A stretch of DNA of 64,000 nt. Origin: Pseudanabaena biceps. Its GTDB lineage: Bacteria > Cyanobacteriota > Cyanobacteriia > Pseudanabaenales > Pseudanabaenaceae. Location of the stretch: the NCBI GenBank assembly GCA_013361095.1, contig JAATWA010000001.1:1962501-2026500 (forward strand), given 5' to 3'. The notes under the pieces were generated by a model. It worked only from the letters and a program-made list of their open reading frames with translations. It did no database searches and was not told the DNA's origin. Every line of letters starts with the position of its first letter. Position 1 is the first letter of the stretch. Made by a program: the position numbers and the translations under genes. Shown here one piece after another: positions 17,889-27,007 of this stretch.

Positions 17889-18197
17889 ATGCAAATTGCT
17901 AAGGTTTGCGGTACGGTCGTCAGTACCTACAAAGAATCCAACTTGTCTGGCACTAAATTTTTGCTTTTGCAACTAGTTGATGTGCAGGGTCAGATGCTCT
18001 CAGAATATGAAGTTGCTGCTGATACAGTTGGCGCTGGTGTAGATGAATGGGTACTTTTTACCCGAGGGAGTGGTGCTAGAAAGGTGTCAAATAGCGAAGA
18101 TCGTCCCATTGATGCGGCGGTAATCGCGATTATTGATACAGTGAGTCTCAGCGATCGCACTCTCTACAGCAAGAAATACAGTGAGAGAATGCTATAG
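17889..18197 (+). CDS. ccmL: Carboxysome vertex protein CcmL
   Basis: 102-residue EutN/CcmL-type pentamer: MQIAKVCGTVVSTYKESNLSGTKFLLLQLVD, then GAGVDEWVLFTRGSGAR and PIDAAVIAIIDTV. The pentamers close the twelve vertices of the icosahedral shell. Spacing to ccmK (126 bases) and ccmM (194 bases) fits one transcript. Confidence 0.93.
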   Translation: MQIAKVCGTVVSTYKESNLSGTKFLLLQLVDVQGQMLSEYEVAADTVGAGVDEWVLFTRGSGARKVSNSEDRPIDAAVIAIIDTVSLSDRTLYSKKYSERML

Positions 18198-18391
18198 AAA
18201 TTTAGCAATAAATATTTTGATTTTTCTTACTTTTTTGAATAGATCTTCAGCAACTCGCTAGTAAATAAGATTTCTCCGATGTTGTAGCTTAAGTTGTTAT
18301 TTGGAGGAGCGCTTTTAGGATTTTACATTCTTGATTTCATGCATTTTGAAAGTCTCGATATGTAAATAAAGCTTAAAAGTGCGAGTTTACT

Positions 18392-20407
18392 ATGGTAGTC
18401 CGTAGCTTTGCTGCCCCCCCTACGCCTTGGTCTAGGAATCTGGCAGAACCCAAAATAGATCCATCTGCCTACGTTCATTCTTTTTCTAATTTAATTGGCG
18501 ATGTTTACATCGGTGCAAATGTTTTGATTGCCCCTGGCACTTCAATTCGTGCTGATGAAGGCAGTCCTTTTTATATTGGTGATAGCACCAATGTACAAGA
18601 TGGCGTTGTCATTCATGGTTTAGAAAAAGGTCGCGTGGTTGGCGATGACGGCAAAGAATATTCCGTCTGGATAGGTGCTAGCACCTCAATCACCCATATG
18701 GCGCTAATCCATGGACCAGCTTATATTGGCAATAATTGCTTTGTTGGGTTCCGCTCTACAGTATTTAATGCCAGAGTCGGTGATGGATGCGTTATTTCGC
18801 TACATGCGCTTGTCCAAGACGTAGAAATTCCTGCGGGTAAATATATTCCTTCTGGTGCAGTGATTACGACGCAACAACAAGCTGATCTGCTACCAAACGT
18901 AAGGGAGTCAGAGCAAAACTTTGCTAGTCATGTTGTTGGTATTAACGATTCCTTGAGACAAGGTTATCACTGTGCTGCTGATATTGCCTGTATTACACCA
19001 ATTCGCCAACAACATAATTCACCCCCCCCGATTAGTAGTTTTGATGCTACTGATACATCAGTTAATAAGCAAGATTTTAATCAAATTAATCAAAATTTTA
19101 CAAGTAAAAACGCACAGAGGAATGAACCTATGAATGGGGATTTAGCGCAGCAAATAAGACAACTTTTAGCTCAGGGCTACCATGTTGCGGCAGAATATGC
19201 CGATGAACGCCGATTTCGCACTGGCTCATGGCAGTCTTGTGCCATTCCACATACATCTGAAGCTCAGACCGTAATTACTGCTGTTCAAAATGCTCTAGTT
19301 GAAAACCAAGGCCAATATGTGCGTTTGTTTGGAGTTGATCCAAAGGCAAAGCGTCGTCTTACAGAAACAATTATTCAACGTCCCAGCGATAAGCCTGTGG
19401 TAGTTAGCACTTCTAATAGCAATGGCTACAGTGCGCCTAAAGCTGCATCCAATGGAAATGGGACTGTGGTTGCTGTCGATGTTTCTGGTCAAGTACGTCA
19501 GCTTCTAGCTCAAGGTTTCCGTATTAGTACTGAATTTGCTGATGCAAGACGCTTTCGGTCTGGCTCTTGGCAAACTGGAGCGGCGATTGCAGCAACTAGT
19601 GAATCTGCCGTTGTAGCAGCGCTAAATGCGATTCTTGCTGAACATGAAGGCGAGTATGTCCGTTTAGTGGGAGTTGATACTAAGGCAAAGCGCCGTGTTG
19701 TCGAGACTATCATTCAACGTGCCGACGGCAAGGCTGTGTCTGGTGGTAATACTACTAGCGCTAAGTCTACTGCTGCTGCTAGCAATGTAGCTCCTCGTGG
19801 TAACACATCAGACTTGAGCGTCACTGTCGGACAGCTTCTAGCTCAAGGACATCGCATCAGTGTAGAGCATGCCGATGAGCGTCATTTCCGTACTACGTCT
19901 TGGCAAACTCTACCTGCAATTACTTCTAGCAATGCAGGAGATGCGATCGCAGCCTTAGAAAATTATATTGCTGAGTATAGTGATGAGTATGTACGCCTAG
20001 TCGGTGTGGATACCAAGGTGAAACGCCGCGTTTTGGAACTGTTAGTACATCGCCCCGATGGTCAGCCTGTAGTTACTCGTACTGCCGTTAAGGTTAGCAG
20101 TCCTAGCAATGGGTCTGGTTCCTATGGTGGCGGTGCTGGCAAACTTAGTGCTGATATGCTCGCTAGAATTCGTCAACTTTTAGCTCAAGGCTATCGGATT
20201 GGCACTGAACATGCTGATGAACGTCATTTTCGTACTAGTTCATGGCACAGTTGCTCACCGATCGCGGCGGCTAATGAGTCAGAAGTAATCCGTGCTTTAG
20301 AAGCTTGTTTGGCTGAGCATGGTGACGAGTATGTGCGCTTGCTGGGTATTGATACCAAGGCAAAGCGCCGCGTGTTTGAAGGCATTATCCAACGTCCTGC
20401 CAAGTAA
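18392..20407 (+). CDS. ccmM: Carboxysome assembly protein CcmM (gamma-CA domain plus four SSU-like repeats)
   Basis: 671 residues. Residues 1-200 are a left-handed beta-helix of the gamma-carbonic-anhydrase type with candidate Zn histidines in VVIHGLEKG and [11 protein letters not shown]. Four Rubisco-small-subunit-like domains follow, starting near residues 247, 362, 475 and 585, each with RQLLAQG (GQLLAQG in the third) and an (R/H)FR(T/S)xSW block and joined by Ser/Gly/Asn-rich linkers. CcmM condenses Rubisco and links it to CcmN and the shell. An internal ATG with its own Shine-Dalgarno site precedes the first repeat (separate entry), as for the short M35 form of Synechococcus PCC 7942. 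Whether the gamma-CA part is catalytic cannot be seen. Confidence 0.95.
   Translation: MVVRSFAAPPTPWSRNLAEPKIDPSAYVHSFSNLIGDVYIGANVLIAPGTSIRADEGSPFYIGDSTNVQDGVVIHGLEKGRVVGDDGKEYSVWIGASTSITHMALIHGPAYIGNNCFVGFRSTVFNARVGDGCVISLHALVQDVEIPAGKYIPSGAVITTQQQADLLPNVRESEQNFASHVVGINDSLRQGYHCAADIACITPIRQQHNSPPPISSFDATDTSVNKQDFNQINQNFTSKNAQRNEPMNGDLAQQIRQLLAQGYHVAAEYADERRFRTGSWQSCAIPHTSEAQTVITAVQNALVENQGQYVRLFGVDPKAKRRLTETIIQRPSDKPVVVSTSNSNGYSAPKAASNGNGTVVAVDVSGQVRQLLAQGFRISTEFADARRFRSGSWQTGAAIAATSESAVVAALNAILAEHEGEYVRLVGVDTKAKRRVVETIIQRADGKAVSGGNTTSAKSTAAASNVAPRGNTSDLSVTVGQLLAQGHRISVEHADERHFRTTSWQTLPAITSSNAGDAIAALENYIAEYSDEYVRLVGVDTKVKRRVLELLVHRPDGQPVVTRTAVKVSSPSNGSGSYGGGAGKLSADMLARIRQLLAQGYRIGTEHADERHFRTSSWHSCSPIAAANESEVIRALEACLAEHGDEYVRLLGIDTKAKRRVFEGIIQRPAK
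19116..19132 (+). promoter_or_regulatory. Internal ribosome binding site and start for short CcmM
   Basis: AGAGGA at 19116-19121 lies 8 bases before an in-frame ATG at 19130 (codon 247), exactly before the first SSU-like domain. This would give a product of about 425 residues made only of the four repeats, as known for the short CcmM isoform. Confidence 0.75.
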
Positions 20408-20410
20408 GAT

Positions 20411-20447
20411 TTACTAGAGAACCTCGCTTGGCGAGGTTCTCTAGTAA
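20411..20447 (+). terminator. Hairpin after ccmM
   Basis: Perfect 17-nt arms (20411-20427, 20431-20447) four bases after the stop, with no T tract. It may attenuate or stabilise rather than fully terminate, since ccmN lies downstream. Confidence 0.7.
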
Positions 20448-20463
20448 TCCCTATAGTCATTTT

Positions 20464-20540
20464 CGATCAAACGAACCACAAGAATTTTTTGAAAGTGTTG
20501 CTTTGCAACACTTTCAAAAAATTCTTGGTTCGGGTTTGAA
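20464..20540. repeat. Palindrome of the CGAACCA-AGAATTTT family
   Basis: Inner arms of 22 nt are perfect (20480-20501, 20505-20526; loop TTT). Outer GAACC/GGTTC and TTCGATCAAA/GGGTTTGAA parts extend it, and AACGCAAAGCCCTGTA follows. Confidence 0.88.
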
Positions 20541-20614
20541 CGCAAAGCCCTGTATGAAATGATTTGGCTTGATTTTATTTACTCAAGTCAGTGAATTAGA
20601 GAATTTACAAAGTA

Positions 20615-21289
20615 ATGCAATCCAACTACTTACCACCTTTAGAACCGATCGGAGATTTTCGCTCCTACGTTTGTGGGGATGTAGTTATCGATCAAACAGC
20701 TGCGATCGCTTCGGGGGTATTAATCCAAGCCGATCAAGGCGGCAAAATTCTGATTGCTGCGGGAGTATGTATTGGCATGGGAGTCGTGCTTCATGCTCAA
20801 GATGGCGTTTTGGAAATTTGTGCTGGAGCAAATTTAGGAGCTGGAGTTTTGGTATATGGAAGTAGCAAGATTGGGGAAGGTGCTTGCATCGGCGCTTCTA
20901 GTTCTATAGTCCGTTCTGTCATTGCCAAAGGTGCGATCGTGCCACCATGTTCTTTGATTAGTAACTTGGATGCGGAGCCATTTCAAAAAGGCGACCAGTC
21001 AAATCCAGAGGTGGATCATCCAAGCGTTGAAACCAGTAATTTTGAGAACGTGGTCAACGAAATTAAGGTTGATGTTTTTTCTGAGTCTATGACAGATACA
21101 GTTCTTGATAATCTTGATGCTAATAATGCAGGTCTGGATATTCAAGTTCAAGAACAACAAGAAATTGAAGTTGTAGATCCTCCAAATAGTAGTGATATGT
21201 CATTAGTGGGTGCTAACTCTGCACAGGCAAAAGCCCACGCTCAAGCCCAAATCAATAGATTCATTAAAAGACTTTATCCACAAAACTAA
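20615..21289 (+). CDS. ccmN: Carboxysome assembly protein CcmN
   Basis: 224 residues. The N-terminal half is a left-handed beta-helix with hexapeptide turns (IASGVLIQADQGGKILIAAGVCIGMGVVLHA). A long acidic linker of low complexity follows, then a short C-terminal amphipathic helix (QAQINRFIKRLYPQN), the position of the encapsulation peptide that binds CcmK. CcmN bridges CcmM to the shell. A palindrome interrupts the spacer from ccmM. Confidence 0.85.
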   Translation: MQSNYLPPLEPIGDFRSYVCGDVVIDQTAAIASGVLIQADQGGKILIAAGVCIGMGVVLHAQDGVLEICAGANLGAGVLVYGSSKIGEGACIGASSSIVRSVIAKGAIVPPCSLISNLDAEPFQKGDQSNPEVDHPSVETSNFENVVNEIKVDVFSESMTDTVLDNLDANNAGLDIQVQEQQEIEVVDPPNSSDMSLVGANSAQAKAHAQAQINRFIKRLYPQN

Positions 21290-21311
21290 TCAAGTAAATT
21301 ATTTACTTTTA

Positions 21312-21369
21312 GTGAGCAAAAAAAAGAGATTCGGTGCAAAGCACCGAATCTCTTTTTTTTTGCTTACTC
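21312..21369. terminator. Bidirectional terminator between ccmN and the permease gene
   Basis: Stem GATTCGGTGC/GCACCGAATC with flanking A8/T9 runs (21318-21337 and 21341-21361) gives a T-tail on both strands between convergent genes. Confidence 0.92.
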
Positions 21370-22290
21370 ATTAGTGCCTAATGCACCAGGAGAACCACTC
21401 AATGTTCGACGTGGCGAACAGGTGGCGATCGTAATAATTAAGGTCAATATATAGGGAGCAGCATTAAACAGGTAATAGTAAGAAGTTACCCCTACAGCCT
21501 GTAATGCAGGGCCGATCGCCTGCGCTCCTCCAAATAACAAAGCCGCCCATAAACATTGAACTGGTTGCCATCTGGCAAAAATCACTAGGGCTACTGCCAT
21601 CAAACCTTGACCGCTAGAAATTCTTTCTGACCATAGCCCAGGGTAGTACAGAGATAGGCTAGCGCCACCAATGCCTGCCAAGAAGCTACCAGCTACGACT
21701 GCACAGGTACGCACGCCAACGACAGAAATTCCCATTGCTCTAGCGGCACTTGGGCTGTCACCAACTGCACGGACATACAGACCCCAACGGGTCGAACTAA
21801 AAAACCATTGCATCAAAGGCGCGATCGCAATACCAATTAGTAATAAGGGGCTAACCTTGAGGGCGGACTGTACTTGCGAGTAGCTACTCCAGTTTCCCAA
21901 TTCCAATACAGGTAAAGGAATTGCTTTAGGCTGAATAAAAGCTTTGCCAAAAAAGAAAGCGATTCCGCTGCCAAAGATAATCATCGCAATGCCAACCGCG
22001 ACATCACTTACCCTCGGACGTTGAGATAGCCAAGCATGAATTAGCCCTAAGCATACACCAGCCATTCCTGCGGCTAAAACTCCCAACCAAGGAGATTTAG
22101 TCAAGTAGGAAACTGCATAGGCGGTCATTGCACCTGTAAGCAATGTTCCTTCTAGACCAAGATTTATTTTGCCAGCCTTTTCGGTCAGACACTCACCTAA
22201 GCTCACAAATAGAAATGGAGCGCTACCTCGCAATGTGCCTGCGACGATCGCTAGAGGTACACTCATCCAACCTAATGTTTCATCTGGCAT
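21364..22290 (-). CDS. ABC transporter permease, nucleoside (BMP-linked, NupQ-like)
   Basis: 308 residues, strongly hydrophobic with about eight membrane segments. GECLTEKAGKINLGLEGTLLTGA is the family signature of inner-membrane permeases that work with BMP lipoproteins. It follows the other permease in the order binding protein - permease - permease. It probably forms the heterodimeric channel for purine nucleosides. The gene ends in a bidirectional terminator. Confidence 0.82.
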   Translation of the reverse strand: MPDETLGWMSVPLAIVAGTLRGSAPFLFVSLGECLTEKAGKINLGLEGTLLTGAMTAYAVSYLTKSPWLGVLAAGMAGVCLGLIHAWLSQRPRVSDVAVGIAMIIFGSGIAFFFGKAFIQPKAIPLPVLELGNWSSYSQVQSALKVSPLLLIGIAIAPLMQWFFSSTRWGLYVRAVGDSPSAARAMGISVVGVRTCAVVAGSFLAGIGGASLSLYYPGLWSERISSGQGLMAVALVIFARWQPVQCLWAALLFGGAQAIGPALQAVGVTSYYYLFNAAPYILTLIITIATCSPRRTLSGSPGALGTNE

Positions 22291-22347
22291 GGTAATTCTT
22301 AACTCTTAATTGGTAATTCTTAATTGACTACAGCAATTCTCAGTATA

Positions 22348-22400
22348 AAAATTGATTTTTTGAAAGCCAGCCTACGGCTGGCTTTCAAAAAATCAATTTT
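22348..22400. repeat. Long perfect palindrome, GCCAGCC core (overlaps next)
   Basis: 25-nt arms (22348-22372, 22376-22400), loop TAC. Its last seven bases CAATTTT also form the start of the next palindrome. Confidence 0.9.
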
Positions 22401-22440
22401 GGGGTTTGCACCGCCTTCGGCGGTGCAAACCCCAAAATTG
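22394..22440. repeat. Second perfect palindrome sharing an arm segment
   Basis: 22-nt arms (22394-22415, 22419-22440), loop TTC. It shares 22394-22400 with the palindrome at 22348, so both stems cannot be complete at once. Confidence 0.9.
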
Positions 22441-22467
22441 GTTTCATAATAAGAATTGATGAATTGA

Positions 22468-23562
22468 CTAAACCACAGTTGCTGATGCGTCTATCTTCAC
22501 TTCAGGCTCACGATCTTTAAAAAAGTCCAAACGACCATATAGAGATTCACTAAAGAGAATCGCTAAGAAAACGATGCCCTGAAACAGTAAAACCGTCGCG
22601 TCTGGCAAACCAAAGGAACGTTGAAGGGCGCTGCCACTTGCCAAAATCCCTCCCATTAGTACGGCTACTAGCACAGCAACTAAAGGATTTTGCCGAGCAA
22701 TAAAAGCAACAAGAATACCGCTATAACCATAGTCAGAGTTTAGAGAGGCATTAGCACTACCATGTACCGCTGCAATTTCTACCATGCCCGCTAACCCTGC
22801 ACAAGAACCGCCCAAGAAGGTAACGATTAAGGTAAGTTTCCCAACTGGTAATCCTGCAATTTTGGCAGCGCGAATATTGCCACCGACTGTGCGAACGGCA
22901 AAACCAAACGTAGTTCGATGAATTAAGAAATAGGCGATCGCGCAAGCAATCAACCCATATATCAATCCATAATGTATGCGCGTGCTAGGAATACTTTTGA
23001 GCATATTCACAGCGTCAATGGGAAAGCTAGAAGGCTTATTTAAGCTGGCGGGATCACGCATCGGCCCCTCGACTAGGGTGTTTAGCAAGGCGATCGCGAT
23101 ATAGTTCATTAACAAACTGCTGATCGTCTCATTAACGCCGCGATAGTATTTGATCGCGCCCACAAACATCACCCATAGCCCACCTGCAATCAAGCCTGCG
23201 ATCGCCATAGATATCTGAACCATCAAAGGTGGTAGAGAAGACAAAGCCAATCCCGCTATTACTGCCCCCAAACCACCAACAATTAAAGCGCCTTCATTGC
23301 CAATAATTGTTAATCCCAGCATCGCGGGCAGTGCTGTACATAGAGAGGTCAGCATCAAGGGAGCCGACCGAACTAGAGTTCCTTGCCAAGAGAAACTATT
23401 GCCAAATGCGGATTGGTATATAGTTCCGTAAATAGCGATCGGATTTTTTCCTTGAATTGCACAAAAAATTCCAAAAACCACCAAAGAAGCAAGTAAAGCT
23501 CCTATAGGTATCACAATATTTTCAGATGCCGAGCGCCAGCGATCGCGTAAGCTCATAGTCAT
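22468..23562 (-). CDS. ABC transporter permease, nucleoside (BMP-linked, NupP-like)
   Basis: 364 residues with about nine hydrophobic segments. It contains YRGVNETISSLLMNYIA and NIRAAKIAGLPVGKLTL, recalled as conserved in the larger BMP-system permease. ATG GTC-type alternatives exist: a second in-frame ATG at 23556 could be the true start. No ATP-binding gene of the NupO type occurs between or next to the three genes of this importer, although one is needed to power it. Confidence 0.82.
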   Translation of the reverse strand: MTMSLRDRWRSASENIVIPIGALLASLVVFGIFCAIQGKNPIAIYGTIYQSAFGNSFSWQGTLVRSAPLMLTSLCTALPAMLGLTIIGNEGALIVGGLGAVIAGLALSSLPPLMVQISMAIAGLIAGGLWVMFVGAIKYYRGVNETISSLLMNYIAIALLNTLVEGPMRDPASLNKPSSFPIDAVNMLKSIPSTRIHYGLIYGLIACAIAYFLIHRTTFGFAVRTVGGNIRAAKIAGLPVGKLTLIVTFLGGSCAGLAGMVEIAAVHGSANASLNSDYGYSGILVAFIARQNPLVAVLVAVLMGGILASGSALQRSFGLPDATVLLFQGIVFLAILFSESLYGRLDFFKDREPEVKIDASATVV

Positions 23563-23588
23563 ACTCCAAGTTTTTGGATGTTAATTAA

Positions 23589-23658
23589 AAAAGCTGTGAT
23601 ATACGCAGCGCGATCGCCACAGCTTTTAGGATTCTATATTTATTGCGCCTAGCTACTT
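23589..23658. repeat. MITE-like palindromic element, right end TTGCGCCTAGCTA
   Basis: AAAAGCTGTG/CACAGCTTTT (23589-23598, 23618-23627) encloses CGCAGCGCGATCG. ATTGCGCCTAGCTACTTA then ends the element, the mirror of the left terminus at 8271 and 56967. Confidence 0.7.
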
Positions 23659-23684
23659 ATAGCGTTTCACAGTCTGGTGAAGTA

Positions 23685-23723
23685 GAGAATTGTTTCCCCG
23701 CCTGCGGCGGGGAAACAATTCTC
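23685..23723 (-). terminator. Perfect hairpin after the BMP lipoprotein gene
   Basis: 18-nt arms (23685-23702, 23706-23723), loop TGC, between the binding-protein stop and the first permease. Confidence 0.75.
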
Positions 23724-23739
23724 CGTAACTCGATAAAGG

Positions 23740-24933
23740 CTACTTAATACTACCGATTACACCCTCAACCAACCAATCCATCTTCTCTAGCTCAATATCC
23801 TGTTGCTTAAGCTGCTTCTCTTTGGCGATTACCACCTTGCCAGTGTTGTCCTTAATCTCACCTGCATAGATCACCATCGATCCATCCATAAACTTGGCAA
23901 CAATCTTGTCAGCTTCCTTCTTAGTTGCCGCACTCACGGCACTACCATAATCAGAAATCTTACAGAATCCTTCTTTCAATCCACCGCGTAACAAGTGAGG
24001 AATACCACCATCAACAACGGATTTGCCAGCCTTAAAGTTTTCCACATACTTGGTGTAAACATTACTCCAATTCCACTCAGCACCAGTTAAATATCCGTTG
24101 GGAGCAAGCTTCGATTGATTAGTGTGATAGCCAGTACAGAAAACTTTCCGTTTTTCGGCAGTTTCCATAACTACTTTAGGACTGTCAACGTGGCAGGTCA
24201 ATACATCTACACCTTGATCGATCATACTGTTAGAAGCTTCTGCTTCTTTAACAGGAATAGACCAATCACCCGTGAAGATAACTTGAACAGTTGCCTTAGG
24301 ATTAACGCTACGCGCACCTAAAGTATAGCTATTGATATTCCGAATTACCTGTGGAATTGGTTTGGCTGCTACAAATCCCAACTTTCCAGATTTAGTAGTT
24401 AGACCAGCAACAATGCCTGCAATATATTGTGCTTCATCAATGTATCCGTAATAGCTACCGACATTCTTAGGATGTTTTTTCTCGTCATAGAGTCCACCGC
24501 AATGGAAGAACTGCACCTTGGGATTATCCGCCGCAACCTTGAGAATATGGGGATCGAAATAGCCAAAGGACGTGGGGAAGAGAACTGATACTCCATTTTG
24601 ATTAATCATACTGAGCATCGTTTCTTGAACTGTCGCCGTTTCTGCAACACTAGCTTCACTTACAGTCTTAATATTAGGAAGCTTGCTAATTGTGGTTTCA
24701 CCTTCAAAATGTGACTGGCTATAGCCAAAGTCATCCTTGGGACCAACATAAATAAAACCAATACTGAGTAAAGCTGCGGCAGGGCTGCCAGATGCCGCAG
24801 GGGAGCCTGAAGTAGAAGTAGCTTGAGGTGCTTGTTCAGAACATCCAACCCAAAGTTGAGAAGTTGCACCGAAAGCGGCTGTAGCGATCGCACCTCTAAG
24901 AAACTTGCGACGAGGAATATAAATTGGACTCAT
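23740..24933 (-). CDS. BMP-family ABC substrate-binding lipoprotein
   Basis: 397 residues. The N-terminus has a twin-arginine-like RRKFLRG start and a lipobox LWVGC (Cys about residue 31), followed by a Ser/Thr/Pro/Ala-rich tether. The body has the BMP/Med fold: GFIYVGPKDDFGYSQSHFEG, FPTSFGYFDPHILKVA, PQVIRNINSYTLGARSVNP and VHV-type DVLTCHVDSPKVV. Such proteins capture purine nucleosides in the periplasm and deliver them to the two downstream permeases. The Tat-like motif suggests export of the folded lipoprotein. Confidence 0.85.
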   Translation of the reverse strand: MSPIYIPRRKFLRGAIATAAFGATSQLWVGCSEQAPQATSTSGSPAASGSPAAALLSIGFIYVGPKDDFGYSQSHFEGETTISKLPNIKTVSEASVAETATVQETMLSMINQNGVSVLFPTSFGYFDPHILKVAADNPKVQFFHCGGLYDEKKHPKNVGSYYGYIDEAQYIAGIVAGLTTKSGKLGFVAAKPIPQVIRNINSYTLGARSVNPKATVQVIFTGDWSIPVKEAEASNSMIDQGVDVLTCHVDSPKVVMETAEKRKVFCTGYHTNQSKLAPNGYLTGAEWNWSNVYTKYVENFKAGKSVVDGGIPHLLRGGLKEGFCKISDYGSAVSAATKKEADKIVAKFMDGSMVIYAGEIKDNTGKVVIAKEKQLKQQDIELEKMDWLVEGVIGSIK

Positions 24934-25079
24934 GCCTTCACACCTAAAAAGATTGAATGTAATGCGATTTGTATGGAGAGAGCTAATACAAAAGATCTAC
25001 AGTGTTTAAACGCTAGCAAACATCACTCATAACAAATGTATTAGTGACTACTTGGCATTTTATGGCAAATCTCCAAATA

Positions 25080-25108
25080 CAAAAGGGCGTGCTTGGCACA
25101 CCCTTTTG
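25080..25108 (-). terminator. Terminator of the SLH porin gene
   Basis: CAAAAGGG...CCCTTTTG stem (25080-25092, 25096-25108; one G-T pair) 21 bases beyond the stop. Confidence 0.8.
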
Positions 25109-25128
25109 TGGTCAGAAATTAGGCAATA

Positions 25129-26844
25129 TTAGAAGCTGAACACTGCTTGCAAGTTACCAACATAAATAGTAGGGTTACTGCTGAAATTGTTGGCATTAAA
25201 GATGGTGTAGAAAGAAGGAACCAGAGAGATATTCTTTGTTACGGGCAAGATATAAGAAAACTCTAGATCGTACTGTGTACCACCATCACCAGCACCTGAG
25301 CTTAGAGAACTCTTGCCACTGGTGAAGTTAAAGGGCATTCCGAAGGAAATCATACCCTGAGCGCCTTCTTTAAAGAGATCTGGGAATGCAGCGCCGACTT
25401 GGAATGTTTGCGTAACGACATTGGTAGAACCACCAGCAGTCAAGTTGACGTTGGTAGTACTATAGCCATAGCGACCAAACAAGCCGAATCCTTTAGAAAC
25501 TAACCAATCAAAGTTAGCCGCGAAAACATCCGACTGTCCATTGTTTGCATTAGACACAGTACCAGGAAGAGATGGAGTAAATCCAACACCACCAACACCT
25601 CCAAAAGCACTAGCGATATTGGTACGGCTGTATAGTAAGCGGAGTTTAAAAGCATCACTTGGCTTAAATCCTAACTCAGCCGTCAAGGCATTGTTACCAC
25701 CGAAGAGACCTTGGTTTGGATTGGCTGCTGAACCGCCAATACCAGGACCGCTAAACTCATTACTTTCAGCCAAGTAACCAACCTTAAAATCAAATTTATC
25801 ACCTAAGGGAGTTAAGAATACTGCACCTGCACCACGCTTTGCATTACTCAACAATGTGCTGTTGATCGAGTTAAAGGTGGTATTCCAAGGATAGATAAAG
25901 CGAATACCATCAAAGTACTTATAGAAGTTGATGCGAGGACCAACAACTAAGCTAGCTTTATCAAACACTGGGAAGGTGTAAGACAATTCACGTAATATGA
26001 AAGTATTGGCTGCTGCTCCAGAAGTTTGATCGGTGAATGGTACACCCGTGGAGTTAAAGAAACTACCAGGGGTGTATGCGTTGAAAGGAGAAGTACCGTT
26101 ACCAACGGCTAGCTGAGTGACCAAAGAATCCTTACCAGTAAAGGATGTATTTAGAGTCAACCAAACCAGCCCACTGAAGGTTGTATTTGGTGTCTTTGCA
26201 ATCGCACCATTTTCAGTTTTAACAGCATTGTTCCCAGAAGCAGCCGTCACATTAAAGAAGGCGAGACCGCTGAGTTTGGTTGTGGTGGAGAACTGTTGAG
26301 CTTCTAGTTTCTCGACTTTGGCATCGAGGGCATCAACACGACCACGGAGGGTTGCTAGCTCAGCAGCAAACTCTTCTTGAAGCTTTTGCAAAGTGGCGAG
26401 GTCTTCTTTGCCAACTTTGTCAGCCAAACCTGCGGAGATGATTTCGTTGATCTTGTCTAAGCAAGCATTCAAACCAGCAGCGAATTCATAACGGGTGGTA
26501 GCTTGTTTGCCACGGAAGGTGCTGTCAGGATAGCCAGCGATACAACCATAACGCTCGACTAGGGATTGCAAAGCGGTGAAAGCCCAATCGGTAGGACGAA
26601 CGTCACTCAACTGTGAGACTGAAGTTACATTTTGCGCTACGGCTTTAGGACGGATAAACTCGTTATTAATTGCCCTGATAGTTTCGGACTCACTGGGCTG
26701 GACTTGCGTAGCGGGTAGGGAAGATTGGAAGGCTGGGTTAGTCGCAGCTTGAGATTGGACAGTTTGTGTCTCAGCATTTACACCAGTAGCTGTAGCTAGA
26801 ACGCTCAAGCCTAGTAAAACAGACAAATTCTTAATTTTTTTCAT
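25129..26844 (-). CDS. SLH-domain OprB-type outer-membrane porin
   Basis: Start taken at ATG 26844 (MKKIKNLSVLLGLS). 571 residues: signal peptide, then one SLH domain (VSQLSDVRPTDWAFTALQSLVERYGCIAGYP to NACLDKI), a coiled-coil stalk (LATLQKLQEEFAAELATLRGRVDALDAKVEKLEAQ), and a C-terminal beta-barrel of alternating strands ending in aromatic GNLQAVFSF. The SLH domain anchors to the peptidoglycan layer. In cyanobacteria such Som-like porins are the main general pores for small solutes and ions. Its SLH-stalk is almost identical to that of the porin at 41331, but the barrel differs. Confidence 0.92.
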   Translation of the reverse strand: MKKIKNLSVLLGLSVLATATGVNAETQTVQSQAATNPAFQSSLPATQVQPSESETIRAINNEFIRPKAVAQNVTSVSQLSDVRPTDWAFTALQSLVERYGCIAGYPDSTFRGKQATTRYEFAAGLNACLDKINEIISAGLADKVGKEDLATLQKLQEEFAAELATLRGRVDALDAKVEKLEAQQFSTTTKLSGLAFFNVTAASGNNAVKTENGAIAKTPNTTFSGLVWLTLNTSFTGKDSLVTQLAVGNGTSPFNAYTPGSFFNSTGVPFTDQTSGAAANTFILRELSYTFPVFDKASLVVGPRINFYKYFDGIRFIYPWNTTFNSINSTLLSNAKRGAGAVFLTPLGDKFDFKVGYLAESNEFSGPGIGGSAANPNQGLFGGNNALTAELGFKPSDAFKLRLLYSRTNIASAFGGVGGVGFTPSLPGTVSNANNGQSDVFAANFDWLVSKGFGLFGRYGYSTTNVNLTAGGSTNVVTQTFQVGAAFPDLFKEGAQGMISFGMPFNFTSGKSSLSSGAGDGGTQYDLEFSYILPVTKNISLVPSFYTIFNANNFSSNPTIYVGNLQAVFSF

Positions 26845-27007
26845 ACCATCACACCATTTCACACCTTTTAAAATGCTAAGTATTTACTTGAAACTCAGAG
26901 TGTGATTTTGATGATTTTGCAAATCCAAAATCTACTCACTAAGCCAACACTTCAGCTTTTAAAAGTTAACAAAGCTGTAATTCTAGAATTGTATTTGAGA
27001 ACACATT

